This document shows positions 44,464 to 53,680 of a stretch of DNA of 63,776 nt, in pieces (the stretch's first letter is position 1; each line of letters starts with the position of its first letter). The notes under the pieces were generated by a model. That model was not told the DNA's origin, made no database searches, and saw only the letters and a list, made by a program, of their open reading frames with translations. A program made the translations under genes and the position numbers. This DNA is from Bacteroidota bacterium (GTDB lineage: Bacteria; Bacteroidota; Bacteroidia; Bacteroidales; VadinHA17): positions 1 to 63,776 of the forward strand of contig JADKBL010000037.1 in NCBI GenBank assembly GCA_016718875.1, given 5' to 3'.

Positions 44464-45165
44464 TCAAAAATTAACACCGAGCCTGAACCCCAGCATCTTA
44501 TGAAGTATTTTATCAATGGGCTGATCTCCGGTATCCTGGGTAATGTCAATAAAGTTACTGTCGAATGTGAGCCCAAGTACCATGGCTGTTGTACCTCCGA
44601 GTGAGTATTCAATTCCTGCAGTAACATGATATCCCAGATTAAAGTCTTTCAATTCGGCAGAGGCACTCTCTTTTTTAATTTCCATTAATGGGATATCTGC
44701 CTTGCCTCCGAGTACAAACTTGGGATCAATGCCAAGGTCGGTGAAAAAAGTTATGTACCCTATCTGGTTTGACTGAAACTTAAGACCAACAGGTATTGAA
44801 AGATATTTAATACTGTAGATGACATCATTCCCGGGGAGCACTTTTACAGCGCTGTTAAGAGCCATTGTAACAGTATCATTATATATCAGCTTTCCGCCGG
44901 CTGTGATTAAGCTCAACCCTGTTGAAAAGGCATAGTTGTCAGTAAAATAACTGTTGAAGGTGAGTCCGAAATTGAAACCGGGCCTTGCTCCTTCATTTAA
45001 TACAACTTTTTTGTTTTCACTGGTAAACCACCCGACAAGAGGATCGGCATGGATTCCAAAGCTGATTCTCTTCTGGGCATTAACAATTTCAGCCCTGGAA
45101 GAAAGCATAAATACAAGTAATAAGCACGGCAGGATCCCTGATGATATTGATTTTAGGATTTTCAT
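44464..45165 (-). CDS. PorT-family outer-membrane beta-barrel protein
   Basis: A 233-residue exported protein with a signal peptide (~1-28) and a PorT/OmpW-like barrel: ISFGIHADPLVGWFTSENKK, YAFSTGLSLITAGGKLIYND, YLSIPVGLKFQSNQIGYITF and the final LGFRLGVNF with terminal Phe. PorT homologues are linked to type IX secretion, but this broad family has many other members. It is upstream of nadE on the same strand and divergent from gldB. Confidence 0.75.
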   Translation of the reverse strand: MKILKSISSGILPCLLLVFMLSSRAEIVNAQKRISFGIHADPLVGWFTSENKKVVLNEGARPGFNFGLTFNSYFTDNYAFSTGLSLITAGGKLIYNDTVTMALNSAVKVLPGNDVIYSIKYLSIPVGLKFQSNQIGYITFFTDLGIDPKFVLGGKADIPLMEIKKESASAELKDFNLGYHVTAGIEYSLGGTTAMVLGLTFDSNFIDITQDTGDQPIDKILHKMLGFRLGVNF

Positions 45166-45218
45166 TCTGTTATGGTTTATACTTCTGAATAATGATGCAT
45201 AACTGATAGTAAAAGTAA

Positions 45219-45226
45219 CAAATTTA
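45219..45226 (-). promoter_or_regulatory. TAnnTTTG -7 element (TAAATTTG) for the barrel-nadE unit
   Basis: The minus strand reads TAAATTTG 53 nt before the ATG at 45165; its partner for gldB is at 45278. Confidence 0.5.
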
Positions 45227-45277
45227 TACGGAAGTTATTGCAGGAAGATTCTTATGAAATACTAAATAAAAAGTGAT

Positions 45278-45285
45278 TATTTTTG
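45278..45285 (+). promoter_or_regulatory. TAnnTTTG -7 element (TATTTTTG) for gldB
   Basis: TATTTTTG lies 21 nt before the ATG at 45307. The in-frame ATG-like start at 45283 would overlap this element, so 45307 is preferred. Confidence 0.55.
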
Positions 45286-45306
45286 GCTTTCTTATTTTAT
45301 CGGATT

Positions 45307-46329
45307 ATGCGTAAAAGAAATAATGCATATTTAGTTATTATACTTGTCCTTGTTTTTTCAATATCATGCAGATCAAATCATTATGATGTTGATATTTCTG
45401 ATATTGAAGCTAATGTCAGTATAAAAAGGCTTGAAAAGGATCTTTTCACAATAAACCCGGGAGAGATTCCCGCTGCTCTTCCGGAACTTAAAGTGAAATA
45501 TGGAGATTTTCTGCAGCTTTTCAGTTATGTAATAAATACCGGCGATGTAAATGACAGTTCTTTCATTGATTTCCTCGTTCGGTTCTGCACCGACAAGCTT
45601 AATAATGAAGTGTACAATGTTGCTGTAAAAAGTTTTCCGGATATGTCAGATACGGAAGATAAGCTTAGCAAGGCTTTCAGATATTATAAATACTATTTTC
45701 CGGGCAAAACAATCCCTGGTGTTTTTACCTGTATTTCAGGTTTTAACAACAGTGTCATTACCGGTGATTCAGTATTGGGAATAGGAATTGACAGGTATCT
45801 GGGAGCTGACTGTGCCTATTATACAAGATTAGGTATATATAAATATCTCTCTGACCGGATGACGCCTTCCAATATAGTTCCCGACTGCATTTATGCCTGG
45901 GGAGCCTCGGAGTGGGATTATACAGTTATAGGATATAAAGCAGACAATGTCCTGACCTGGATGATTCATGAAGGCAAGCTTAAGTATTACCAGAGGTGTA
46001 TGCTGCCTGATGTGCCTGATGATATCTTATTCGGATTTACGCCTGAGCAGGCGAAGTTCTGCAATAATAATGAAGACCAGATGTGGCAGTATCTTCTTGA
46101 GCATGACCTTCTCTTTGTTACAGATCAGTTAGTTATAAAGAAGCTAACGGGTGAAGCCCCGTTTACAACATATTTTACTGATGAATCGCCAGGGAGGGCT
46201 GCTGTATGGATCGGTTTCAGGATAGTTGAATCATATATGATGAAGAATCCGGATATAACTCTTGAGTCACTTATGAAGGAGACAAACATTCAGAATGTTC
46301 TCGAAAAGGCCAGATATTCACCAAAATAA
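45307..46329 (+). CDS. gldB: Gliding motility lipoprotein GldB
   Basis: A 340-residue lipoprotein from ATG 45307: hydrophobic signal and lipobox VFSISC. The mature region (DISDIEANVSIKRLEKDLFT, FRYYKYYFPGKTIPGVFTCI, RLGIYKYLSDRMTPSNIVPD, MIHEGKLKYYQRCMLPDVPD) matches GldB, a protein required for gliding in flavobacteria and retained in non-gliding Bacteroidota with T9SS. In Flavobacterium, gldB neighbours nadE and gldC; here nadE is nearby but divergent and gldC is absent from the window. Confidence 0.88.
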   Translation: MRKRNNAYLVIILVLVFSISCRSNHYDVDISDIEANVSIKRLEKDLFTINPGEIPAALPELKVKYGDFLQLFSYVINTGDVNDSSFIDFLVRFCTDKLNNEVYNVAVKSFPDMSDTEDKLSKAFRYYKYYFPGKTIPGVFTCISGFNNSVITGDSVLGIGIDRYLGADCAYYTRLGIYKYLSDRMTPSNIVPDCIYAWGASEWDYTVIGYKADNVLTWMIHEGKLKYYQRCMLPDVPDDILFGFTPEQAKFCNNNEDQMWQYLLEHDLLFVTDQLVIKKLTGEAPFTTYFTDESPGRAAVWIGFRIVESYMMKNPDITLESLMKETNIQNVLEKARYSPK

Positions 46330-46363
46330 AAAAGGAGCACTGTGGCCCCTTTTTTAATTTTTT
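46327..46363. terminator. Bidirectional terminator between gldB and ferredoxin
   Basis: AAAAAAGGAGC and its imperfect complement GGCCCCTTTTTT enclose a short loop, with T-runs downstream on both strands (TTTTTTAATTTTTT on the plus strand). It separates two convergent genes. Confidence 0.8.
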
Positions 46364-46373
46364 AAGCGGATTG

Positions 46374-46541
46374 CTATGCTGGATGAATAGCCTCTACAGG
46401 GCATACATCAGCACATGCACCACAATCAGTACATACATCCGGATCTATTTTATAGATATCACCCTCAGATATTGCTTCAACAGGACATTCATCTATGCAT
46501 GTTCCGCAAGCAGTACAGTCGTCATTAATTTTGTAAGCCAT
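46374..46541 (-). CDS. Small 2[4Fe-4S] ferredoxin
   Basis: A 55-residue ferredoxin with two canonical clusters: CTACGTCIDECP (Cys9, 12, 15, 19) and CTDCGACADVCP (Cys37, 40, 43, 47), each CxxCxxCxxxCP. It is a cytosolic electron carrier of low redox potential; its partner cannot be told from the neighbours. The gene is too short for many ORF callers but has its own TAATTTTG element and a terminator. Confidence 0.96.
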   Translation of the reverse strand: MAYKINDDCTACGTCIDECPVEAISEGDIYKIDPDVCTDCGACADVCPVEAIHPA

Positions 46542-46576
46542 TTTTATAATTTTTGATTGTTAAATACAATAATGGA

Positions 46577-46584
46577 CAAAATTA
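46577..46584 (-). promoter_or_regulatory. TAnnTTTG -7 element (TAATTTTG) for the ferredoxin gene
   Basis: The minus strand reads TAATTTTG 35 nt before the ATG at 46541. Confidence 0.55.
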
Positions 46585-46624
46585 TCTTATTTTTTTTAAA
46601 AGAAAAAGAAACCTGATAATTATA

Positions 46625-47824
46625 TCATTCCGACAGGAAATTAAACAAAAGCCAGCTCATGTTTGCAACTCCTGTTCTCAATCCATCTTCATCTATGTCA
46701 AAATCAGGTGTATGCAGTTTTCTTAATTCCCCGTCACTTTTTCTTTTTGCCATCCCGGTCCTGTAGTAAAGTGTCGGAGCAAGTGATGCATAGAAGGAAA
46801 AATCGTCGGAACTCATCCTTTTATCAAACATCCTTACGTTTTCTGAACCCAGTAGTTCTCCCGAAAGTCTGACAGCTTCATTTGTAAGTCTCTCGTCGTT
46901 AATGAGGACAGGGTATCCCTCTTCAATCCTGACATTAATTGAAACTCCAAATTCCTCAGATGTCTCAAATGCAATTTTTTTCACCAGTTCTAATCCTTCA
47001 GATCTCCATTTTTCATCAAATGTCCTGAATGTGCCTGCTATTTCAACTTTTTCAGGGATAACATTTGTTGCTCCTTCTCCTGAAATTTTACCAATTCCAA
47101 GAACTGTCGGAATACCTGTTTCAGCAATCCTGTCAGCCATTTTTTCTCTAAGTCTCACTACAAGCTTTGATGCGATGTAGATCTGGTCAGTTGTTAGTCC
47201 GGGCAGGGCTGCGTGGCCTCCTCTGCCTGTAACAGTAATATATATCTCATCACACGATGCCAGATAACTTCCTGAGCAGTAGCCGGTTTTTCCGCTTTCG
47301 AGTTCAGGGAGGTTATGCGATGCCATTATTATATCAGGTCTGGGATTATCAAGGGCTCCTGATTCTATCATAAGCTTTGCTCCGCCCGGCGATTTTTCCT
47401 CACCAGGCTGAAATATGAGTAAAACAGTTCCTCCGAACCTGTCACTTATTGATTGAAGAAGCAATCCGGTGCCCATTACTATTGCCATGTGAGCATCATG
47501 TCCGCATGCATGCATTTTGCCCGGATTGACACTGGCATATTCAGCATCGTTTCTTTCTGTCACGGGGAGTGCATCCATTTCTGCTCTTACGGCAACAATC
47601 CTGTTACCATTTCCGGTACCTTTTATTTCGCCGATTAAACCGGTACCTGCAATATTGTCTCTGAATGTTATATTGTTATCAATCATCCATTTGCGGATGA
47701 AGGCTGATGTTTGAGCCTCCTTATAAGAAAGCTCGGGATATTTATGAAAGTGCCTTCGGAGACTGATTACTTCTTTGTGAAGTTCTTCTGCTCTGGAGAG
47801 TATAGTTTCTTTGATTTCCCGCAT
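46625..47824 (-). CDS. M20-family amidohydrolase (N-acyl-amino-acid/hippurate hydrolase type)
   Basis: A 399-residue M20D peptidase-family amidohydrolase. Metal-binding residues appear in MHACGHDAHMAIVMGTG and QPGEEKSPGGAKLMIESGAL, followed by GRGGHAALPGLTTDQIY of the dimerisation domain, and a C-terminal HTPDFDIDEDG. It lacks a signal peptide and so acts in the cytoplasm on an N-acyl amino acid or similar amide. It begins 17 bp after the TolB-like gene and is probably co-transcribed with it. Confidence 0.92.
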   Translation of the reverse strand: MREIKETILSRAEELHKEVISLRRHFHKYPELSYKEAQTSAFIRKWMIDNNITFRDNIAGTGLIGEIKGTGNGNRIVAVRAEMDALPVTERNDAEYASVNPGKMHACGHDAHMAIVMGTGLLLQSISDRFGGTVLLIFQPGEEKSPGGAKLMIESGALDNPRPDIIMASHNLPELESGKTGYCSGSYLASCDEIYITVTGRGGHAALPGLTTDQIYIASKLVVRLREKMADRIAETGIPTVLGIGKISGEGATNVIPEKVEIAGTFRTFDEKWRSEGLELVKKIAFETSEEFGVSINVRIEEGYPVLINDERLTNEAVRLSGELLGSENVRMFDKRMSSDDFSFYASLAPTLYYRTGMAKRKSDGELRKLHTPDFDIDEDGLRTGVANMSWLLFNFLSE

Positions 47825-47841
47825 TTAACAGGATGAATTTA

Positions 47842-50800
47842 TTAGAAGTCGAGACTGAATGAGATGTAGAAAATTTTTGGCAGTACATAATTGTTTTCAA
47901 TACCCCAGGCCCAGTCGGCCCTGACGAAATAGCCCATTATCTGAGCTCTGGCACCGAATCCGAAACCTTCCACAATTGGACTGCGGTTGGAGTCGAGGGT
48001 TACTTTTACCGGCCCGTTGGTAATAACATCCCTGTCATAACCATTTTCGCTGTCCCACGGAGATAAGCCTGTCCATGCAGATCCAATATCACCGAAGCCG
48101 ACTACCTGGATGCTGTTAAGAAAGTTGGACCGGAGAGGATGACCAACAATATACCTGACTATGGGCCATCTTATTTCGCTGTTGATGAGTGCAAAGTTAT
48201 TTCCATTCCTTACGTTCTGCCTGAATCCCCTCATATTAGTTGCCAGAGCCTGGAAGCTGTAATTCTGTCCGGGAGTTACAGGAGTCTCATTATTAAACAT
48301 CTGGGTACTGTTGAAAAGATAACCCATCCAGTTGTCGACACCGCCAAGGTAGTACAGTAGTTTTGTGGTTCCGAATGATGAACTGGCAGCGAATCTGTTT
48401 GCCCATATCAGTTCCCTGTGTATACGTATGTATTTCCTGAAATCGATACCAAGTACAACCATTTCGGATTTAGACCTGTTGAGCTGTTTATGAAACTCTG
48501 CAAAAACCTTTGTTCGGGTACCATAGTAAATATTAATGGCTCTTTTCCTTGTATTGTCATAAATTGCTTCCCCTTTAAGGCTGCCCCAGTGCTGGTAAAT
48601 GTTCTTATAACTGAGAGTGGCAACATCGGTCGACATGAAGACATGCCTGTCATTTCTGTATGCAAAGGTTCCTTTAAGAGCCAGTACGGGAGTGATAGGT
48701 TTTGCGTAAGAAAGATAAATATTATGAGAATGGGTCTTGAACAAGGATGTATCATTGTAACTGAAGAAAGCCTGCCTGTGAAAGATCAGCTGTTTGTCGA
48801 ATTTGCCTTTCAGATTCTCAACACTTAGGAGGTATTCGTTACTGTCAAAGTTACCGGCAAGCCTGAATCCACCTGTAACTCTGTAATTTTCAAAAAGATC
48901 AACTGTTCCAAAACGTGTCAGAACATTGAAGCCCGGATTATAGTACGGAGCCCCTCCGCTGTATACCTGGTATGAGTTATTAAGGAAGCTGAAGTCAATC
49001 TGCCCGACAATATAGTTGTTATAGAAGGAGGTTTCATATATCCTGATCAGAGGAAACTCGAGTTCTGCGGTATCGAGGTCGATATCCATATAGTCCTTCC
49101 TCCAGAGCTGTTCATAATAGTTCTCCTTTTCCTTCTCGAAAATGTAATGTGATATGTTTATAGCCTCATTCTTGACATAATACTCATATATAGGCTTGGT
49201 AAGAGTATCTCTTCTCTTTTTGTCCTCAATTATAAGACGTTGCCTGAGCTGCTCAATACTGTCGGCTTTATGGAGCATCAGTGTTTTTTCAGTTCTGAAT
49301 TGTGTTTGGATGATCTCACTTTCAGGTATTTTAGCCTGGTCGCTGAAATTCCCTTTTCTAAGAATGAATTTTCTCTTATTGAACAGAACTTCACTGAAAA
49401 CTCCCGGCCCGTTTGAAACTGACTGATTCAGGATGTTGCGGTCATAGTTTGTGACAGGAAACGATTTGATGAAGAAGCGGTAATGGGTTGTGGTATCAAT
49501 ATAGCTGATTGTGCTGTCGAAAGTTGCAACATACCTGTTCATTATACCGTTCTGATCACCTACGTATGTCAATTTGTTTTTGGAAATACCTGCAGCCTGG
49601 AATCTGTCTGTGAACTGGTCCTCGGAGAGCCTTATCAGAACATTGTTTTTTTTGTTCAGATTGTATGTGAAGAGATCGAATGAAGGAGCCAGTTTTTCGA
49701 AAGGGCTTCCTGTATTGCTTATTGTATCCGATATGCGGTTTGATGAAAAGATTATCTCTCCCGGTGAGTCCTTTAGGAAAGACGGGTGAAGATCGTCAGG
49801 GATATCCCTGGTAATCTGCTCATTGGTTCCTGAAGCTATTGTGTGAACATAAATGTCGGTTGTGCCATCTTTAACAGCAGACATTACAAGCCGTGAACCT
49901 TCAGGTGAATAGGAAAAATCAAGAACCTTGTCGAAATAAAGAAGATTTCTGGTTTCCAGCTTTTTTTCATTAAGCCTGTAGAAATACATAAGCAGGTCAG
50001 CCTTCTCTTCGTTGATAAATGTAAGAATTCTTCCATTAGGATGCCATGCCATCACCGGATAGGAGTCGTCGGTAAACTGCTCAAACTTCGGCTCCTTTCT
50101 GAAAATTATTTTCTGTTTGCCTGTTGCATTGTCATATAGCCAGATACGTTTTCTGCCCCAGTCATTTGTTATATATGCTATATAATCACCCCCGGGACTT
50201 ACCTTGACCTGCTGGAATATTTGTTCTTTTCTGGACTTCCTGATTTGGCTTTCATCAGCTCCCGGGATGCCTTTATCTTCAGAATACACCTCCAGATAAT
50301 ATTTTTTCCAGTCAACAAGAAGTTCTTTCAGATCCTTCCCGATAACATACTGAAATCCATCGTCAATGTTTTTATAGATCTTTGTCAGGTAGAGAATGTT
50401 TGGAATCAGTGCATCGCCATATTCATTACCGATAAATCTCCAGAATGACATACCTGCATCAATTGCATCAGCATATTCAAGGTGATTTATGTTCTTGTAT
50501 TTACCGGATTTGAGGCCATCCTTGATCCTGTTTTCGGCTTCATAATCCCATTTGTGCGATGAATATTTGATCAGCCCCTTGATATACCAGTCAGGCATAT
50601 TTATTACCTGGGAACTTGAAACCCTGTCCCTTGTTTCGGCATTGTAAAGCATTTCATTGATAATGACTTCGGCAATAGAAGCAGCTATCTGATTCTGGAA
50701 GGCAACATGATCGCCTTCATAATATAGCATAACCTTGTTCTTGATAATCCGGCTGAACCCTCCGATATTGTAAGACTCTTCATCAAAAGTAACCAGACCT

Positions 50801-51123
50801 ATATTCGATTGTTTGTATTCGGCACTTTTGTTGTATATTATGAATATCATTCTTTTCTCAAGAGTATAGTCGAAATAGTCTTCTATCTCCTCGAGCTTTT
50901 TTGTGGCATAATTTGCTGTGAACTGAGCAAGGTCACGGCCAAATTCATTGAAGTAGCAGTCAAAATTATCAAATCTGTAATACTGCCAGTAGTAATCGTA
51001 ATACTGTACTTTATTCTTTCCAAAGGTCATCTGATGGCCATTATAGAACTGTCCTCTTGCATTTAAATAAAGCATGCAAGACAGAATCACTATAGTAAGT
51101 TTTCTGATGTTGGCCATTTCCAA
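47842..51123 (-). CDS. TolB-like propeller / outer-membrane protein, 1093 residues
   Basis: A large exported protein: signal peptide (~1-27), an N-terminal region resembling peptidase-MA/basic secretory proteins (~28-290, with MPDWYIKGLIKYSSHKWDYE but no clear HExxH), a PD40/TolB-type beta-propeller (~295-600; VSPGGDYIAYITNDWGRKRI, FSYSPEGSRLVMSAVKDGTT), then a C-terminal outer-membrane barrel (~700-1093, ending FYISFSLDF). Annotated relatives in Bacteroidota are often called TolB precursors, but the barrel means it is not a true TolB. Its role is unknown. A 5' leader hairpin precedes it. Confidence 0.8.
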   Translation of the reverse strand: MEMANIRKLTIVILSCMLYLNARGQFYNGHQMTFGKNKVQYYDYYWQYYRFDNFDCYFNEFGRDLAQFTANYATKKLEEIEDYFDYTLEKRMIFIIYNKSAEYKQSNIGLVTFDEESYNIGGFSRIIKNKVMLYYEGDHVAFQNQIAASIAEVIINEMLYNAETRDRVSSSQVINMPDWYIKGLIKYSSHKWDYEAENRIKDGLKSGKYKNINHLEYADAIDAGMSFWRFIGNEYGDALIPNILYLTKIYKNIDDGFQYVIGKDLKELLVDWKKYYLEVYSEDKGIPGADESQIRKSRKEQIFQQVKVSPGGDYIAYITNDWGRKRIWLYDNATGKQKIIFRKEPKFEQFTDDSYPVMAWHPNGRILTFINEEKADLLMYFYRLNEKKLETRNLLYFDKVLDFSYSPEGSRLVMSAVKDGTTDIYVHTIASGTNEQITRDIPDDLHPSFLKDSPGEIIFSSNRISDTISNTGSPFEKLAPSFDLFTYNLNKKNNVLIRLSEDQFTDRFQAAGISKNKLTYVGDQNGIMNRYVATFDSTISYIDTTTHYRFFIKSFPVTNYDRNILNQSVSNGPGVFSEVLFNKRKFILRKGNFSDQAKIPESEIIQTQFRTEKTLMLHKADSIEQLRQRLIIEDKKRRDTLTKPIYEYYVKNEAINISHYIFEKEKENYYEQLWRKDYMDIDLDTAELEFPLIRIYETSFYNNYIVGQIDFSFLNNSYQVYSGGAPYYNPGFNVLTRFGTVDLFENYRVTGGFRLAGNFDSNEYLLSVENLKGKFDKQLIFHRQAFFSYNDTSLFKTHSHNIYLSYAKPITPVLALKGTFAYRNDRHVFMSTDVATLSYKNIYQHWGSLKGEAIYDNTRKRAINIYYGTRTKVFAEFHKQLNRSKSEMVVLGIDFRKYIRIHRELIWANRFAASSSFGTTKLLYYLGGVDNWMGYLFNSTQMFNNETPVTPGQNYSFQALATNMRGFRQNVRNGNNFALINSEIRWPIVRYIVGHPLRSNFLNSIQVVGFGDIGSAWTGLSPWDSENGYDRDVITNGPVKVTLDSNRSPIVEGFGFGARAQIMGYFVRADWAWGIENNYVLPKIFYISFSLDF

Positions 51124-51137
51124 AACAGTTAAAATAC

Positions 51138-51183
51138 CCGGATCATTTCAGCATCAAATTTTGTTCCAAAAAACATGATCCGG
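51138..51183 (-). promoter_or_regulatory. Leader hairpin (CCGGATCAT / ATGATCCGG) of the TolB-like gene
   Basis: CCGGATCAT (51138-51146) and ATGATCCGG (51175-51183) are perfect 9-bp reverse complements with a 28-nt loop. They lie between the -7 element (51188-51195) and the ATG (51123), so the stem would begin at the very 5' end of the transcript and end 14 nt before the start codon. It could be a stability or translation-control structure; there is no match to a riboswitch I know. Confidence 0.45.
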
Positions 51184-51187
51184 TCAG

Positions 51188-51195
51188 CAAAACTA
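51188..51195 (-). promoter_or_regulatory. TAnnTTTG -7 element (TAGTTTTG) for the TolB-like gene
   Basis: The minus strand reads TAGTTTTG 64 nt before the ATG, in the 274-bp divergent region shared with the DUF1573 gene. Confidence 0.5.
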
Positions 51196-51352
51196 ATGAT
51201 TATCTAATTCTAAACAGAATTAATAGCTCAAAGTTTACTTTTTTGTCAGTTTTCTTAGGTTTTTTTTGTTTCGGTCTGGTTTTTGATATCAAACTATGCA
51301 ACCATTTGAGCAAAGAAATTGTTTATTAGTAATATCAGATTCATAAAATTAG

Positions 51353-51360
51353 TAATTTTG
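51353..51360 (+). promoter_or_regulatory. TAnnTTTG -7 element (TAATTTTG) for DUF1573-meaB
   Basis: TAATTTTG lies 37 nt before the ATG at 51398. The rest of the AT-rich 51196-51352 region shows no gene or other motif I can name. Confidence 0.6.
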
Positions 51361-51397
51361 CGAATCTTTTAAACGGAATCAAAAACAACATAAGTAT

Positions 51398-52501
51398 ATG
51401 AAAAGATTATTTTTATTAATCGTTGCAGTAACTCTGGGTTACACACTGAATGCCCAGCAAACTGAAGCAAAGATCCAGTTACTTGAAACTGAACATGATT
51501 TTGGAAAATTCAAGGAGGAAGCAGGAAGACAGACTTACGATTTTGTTGTTACCAATACAGGTAAAGATCCCCTGGTGATTCAGAATATTGTTGCATCCTG
51601 CGGGTGTACAACTCCGGAATGGACAAGGTCGCCTATCCCTGCAGGAGGAAAAGGCAAGGTTACAGCTATTTATGATCCTAAAGACAGACCAGGTCCGTTT
51701 AATAAAACACTTTCTGTTTATTCCAATTCTAAACCCGAGGTAGTTGTAATTACAATAAAAGGGGAGGTTCTTCCCCGTGAAAAAACTGTTGAGGAGTTGT
51801 TTACTTTTCCTGTAGGAACAGTGAGATTTGAGAGCAACCACATGGCATTTACAAATATAAAGAAGACAGAAAAGAAGATCAGGGTAATGCAGGTGGTAAA
51901 TACTTCAGCTAAAGATGCAAAGATTGAATTTGTTAATCTTCCCCCGCATCTTGTCGTAAAAGCTTCACCGATGATACTTAAGCCGGGAGAAAAAGGTATG
52001 ATTGAAGGCACTTTTGATGCTACCAAACATACTGGTTGGGGAAATGTCAGTGACATGGTTAAAGTTAAGATCAATGATGTTGCCCAGGAGAATGTCTTTT
52101 ATTATGTTTCAGCAAACCTGGTTGAGGATTTCTCCGCACTATCGGCAGAAGATATGCTTAAAGCACCTGTATTCAGAATTTCTTCCAATACATTTGATCT
52201 CGGTAAAATAAAGGGATCAACTCAGAATGAGGTTGAATTCAAATTTAAAAATGAAGGGAAAAGTGATCTGGTCATACGACATATACGTTCAACTTGTGGT
52301 TGTACTGCAGTTCAGCAGGGAAGCCAGGGTATTGGCATAAAACCAGGTGAATCCAGTTCAATAAAGGCTACATTCAATTCTGGTGGTTACAACGGAAAGG
52401 TTACTAAAGCGATATATGTATATACGAATGACCCAAAGAATTCAGAGATTGTTCTTATGATAAATGCTGAGGTTGAGCAGCAGCCGGCAGTTGCAAAGTA
52501 A
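51398..52501 (+). CDS. Exported protein with two DUF1573 domains
   Basis: A 367-residue exported protein with signal peptide (~1-19, ending LNAQ). Two DUF1573 immunoglobulin-like domains each carry the Cys-Gly-Cys hallmark: VASCGCTTPEW (residues ~65-75) and STCGCTAVQQ (~298-307). The middle region (~130-260) is another beta domain. DUF1573 proteins are abundant in Bacteroidota; the CGC may bind metal or form redox-active thiols. A TlpA-type thioredoxin lies two genes downstream. It is followed by meaB after only 4 bp. Confidence 0.87.
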   Translation: MKRLFLLIVAVTLGYTLNAQQTEAKIQLLETEHDFGKFKEEAGRQTYDFVVTNTGKDPLVIQNIVASCGCTTPEWTRSPIPAGGKGKVTAIYDPKDRPGPFNKTLSVYSNSKPEVVVITIKGEVLPREKTVEELFTFPVGTVRFESNHMAFTNIKKTEKKIRVMQVVNTSAKDAKIEFVNLPPHLVVKASPMILKPGEKGMIEGTFDATKHTGWGNVSDMVKVKINDVAQENVFYYVSANLVEDFSALSAEDMLKAPVFRISSNTFDLGKIKGSTQNEVEFKFKNEGKSDLVIRHIRSTCGCTAVQQGSQGIGIKPGESSSIKATFNSGGYNGKVTKAIYVYTNDPKNSEIVLMINAEVEQQPAVAK

Positions 52502-52505
52502 TCTG

Positions 52506-53615
52506 ATGGACAGGGAGAAAGAGAAGGAGAGTGAAAATAAAAGTGCACTGATAATGCATGGGGGAGTCAGCCAGCCTCCCAGCATCAATCCTGACCTTTT
52601 CCGTAAAACTGCAGCCAGGAAGAAAAAAAAATATTCAGTCGAGGGATATGTTGAAGGTATCGTCTCCGGAAACACAACTATCCTTAGTCAGGCCATTACC
52701 CTTATAGAAAGTTCCCTTCCACAACATTATGAAGAGGCTCAGTTAATTATTGAGAAATGTCTTCCCTATGGCTCAAAGTCTCTGAGAATAGGGATAACAG
52801 GAGTTCCCGGTGCCGGGAAAAGCACCTTTATTGAGACTTTCGGATTATTTCTTGCCGGAGAGGGCAGAAAGCTGGCAGTACTGGCAATTGATCCGAGCAG
52901 CTCACATACCAGAGGCAGTATTCTTGGTGACAAAACAAGAATGGAACAGTTAAGTGTTCATCCAAATGCATATATAAGACCTTCTCCATCAGCTGGAACA
53001 CTGGGTGGTGTTGCAAGGAAAACCCGTGAAACGATCATTTTGTGCGAAGCTGCAGGGTTTGATACTATTCTGGTTGAGACAGTGGGTGTGGGGCAGTCAG
53101 AAACTGCAGTACATTCAATTGTCGATATATTTCTTCTTCTGATGCTTGCCGGTGCGGGTGATGAACTTCAGGGAATCAAACGTGGAATAATGGAGATGGC
53201 TGATATCATTGCAATTACAAAAGCTGATGGAGCCAATAAGATAATCGCCGAAGGAGCGAAGGGCTTGTATGAGAATGCCCTGCATCTTTTTCCTCCTGGT
53301 CCTTCAGGATGGAAGCCAAAGGTGCTTACATGCTCGGCTCTCAAAAATACCGGGATCAGTGAGTTGTGGGCTGTAATGAGCGACTACTATATTTTCACCG
53401 GTAAATCAGGATTCTTTGAAGAATTCAGAAAGCAGCAGGCTGTCATCAGAATGCATGATACCATTTCCGAGTATCTCAGCAATAATTTCTATAACGACAG
53501 AGAAATAAAAAGCCTCAGACCTGAACTTGAAAAGAAGCTATATGAAGGTAACATTACATCATATAAGGCAGCTAAAATTCTAATTGATAAATTTTGCCAT
53601 GGAAGGGGCTGTTGA
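52506..53615 (+). CDS. meaB: Methylmalonyl-CoA mutase-associated GTPase MeaB
   Basis: A 369-residue G3E GTPase that protects and reactivates B12-dependent methylmalonyl-CoA mutase. The P-loop is GVPGAGKSTFIE (residues 99-110), followed by IDPSSSHTRGSILGDKTRM, LVETVGVGQSE and AITKADG. The open frame starts at 52464 inside the DUF1573 gene; ATG 52506, 4 bp after its stop, is preferred (another ATG is at 52554). The mutase genes are not in the window, but the carboxyltransferase at 30.2 kb belongs to the same propionate route. Confidence 0.94.
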   Translation: MDREKEKESENKSALIMHGGVSQPPSINPDLFRKTAARKKKKYSVEGYVEGIVSGNTTILSQAITLIESSLPQHYEEAQLIIEKCLPYGSKSLRIGITGVPGAGKSTFIETFGLFLAGEGRKLAVLAIDPSSSHTRGSILGDKTRMEQLSVHPNAYIRPSPSAGTLGGVARKTRETIILCEAAGFDTILVETVGVGQSETAVHSIVDIFLLLMLAGAGDELQGIKRGIMEMADIIAITKADGANKIIAEGAKGLYENALHLFPPGPSGWKPKVLTCSALKNTGISELWAVMSDYYIFTGKSGFFEEFRKQQAVIRMHDTISEYLSNNFYNDREIKSLRPELEKKLYEGNITSYKAAKILIDKFCHGRGC

Positions 53616-53623
53616 TTATTCCT

Positions 53624-53631
53624 TATATTTG
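53624..53631 (+). promoter_or_regulatory. TAnnTTTG -7 element (TATATTTG) for the TlpA-like gene
   Basis: TATATTTG lies 49 nt before the ATG at 53681, just after the meaB stop, so this gene can be transcribed separately. Confidence 0.55.
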
Positions 53632-53680
53632 CACGAACTTTTTAAGATTTAACCAGTTATATATTCAAAGCGACAAGAAA

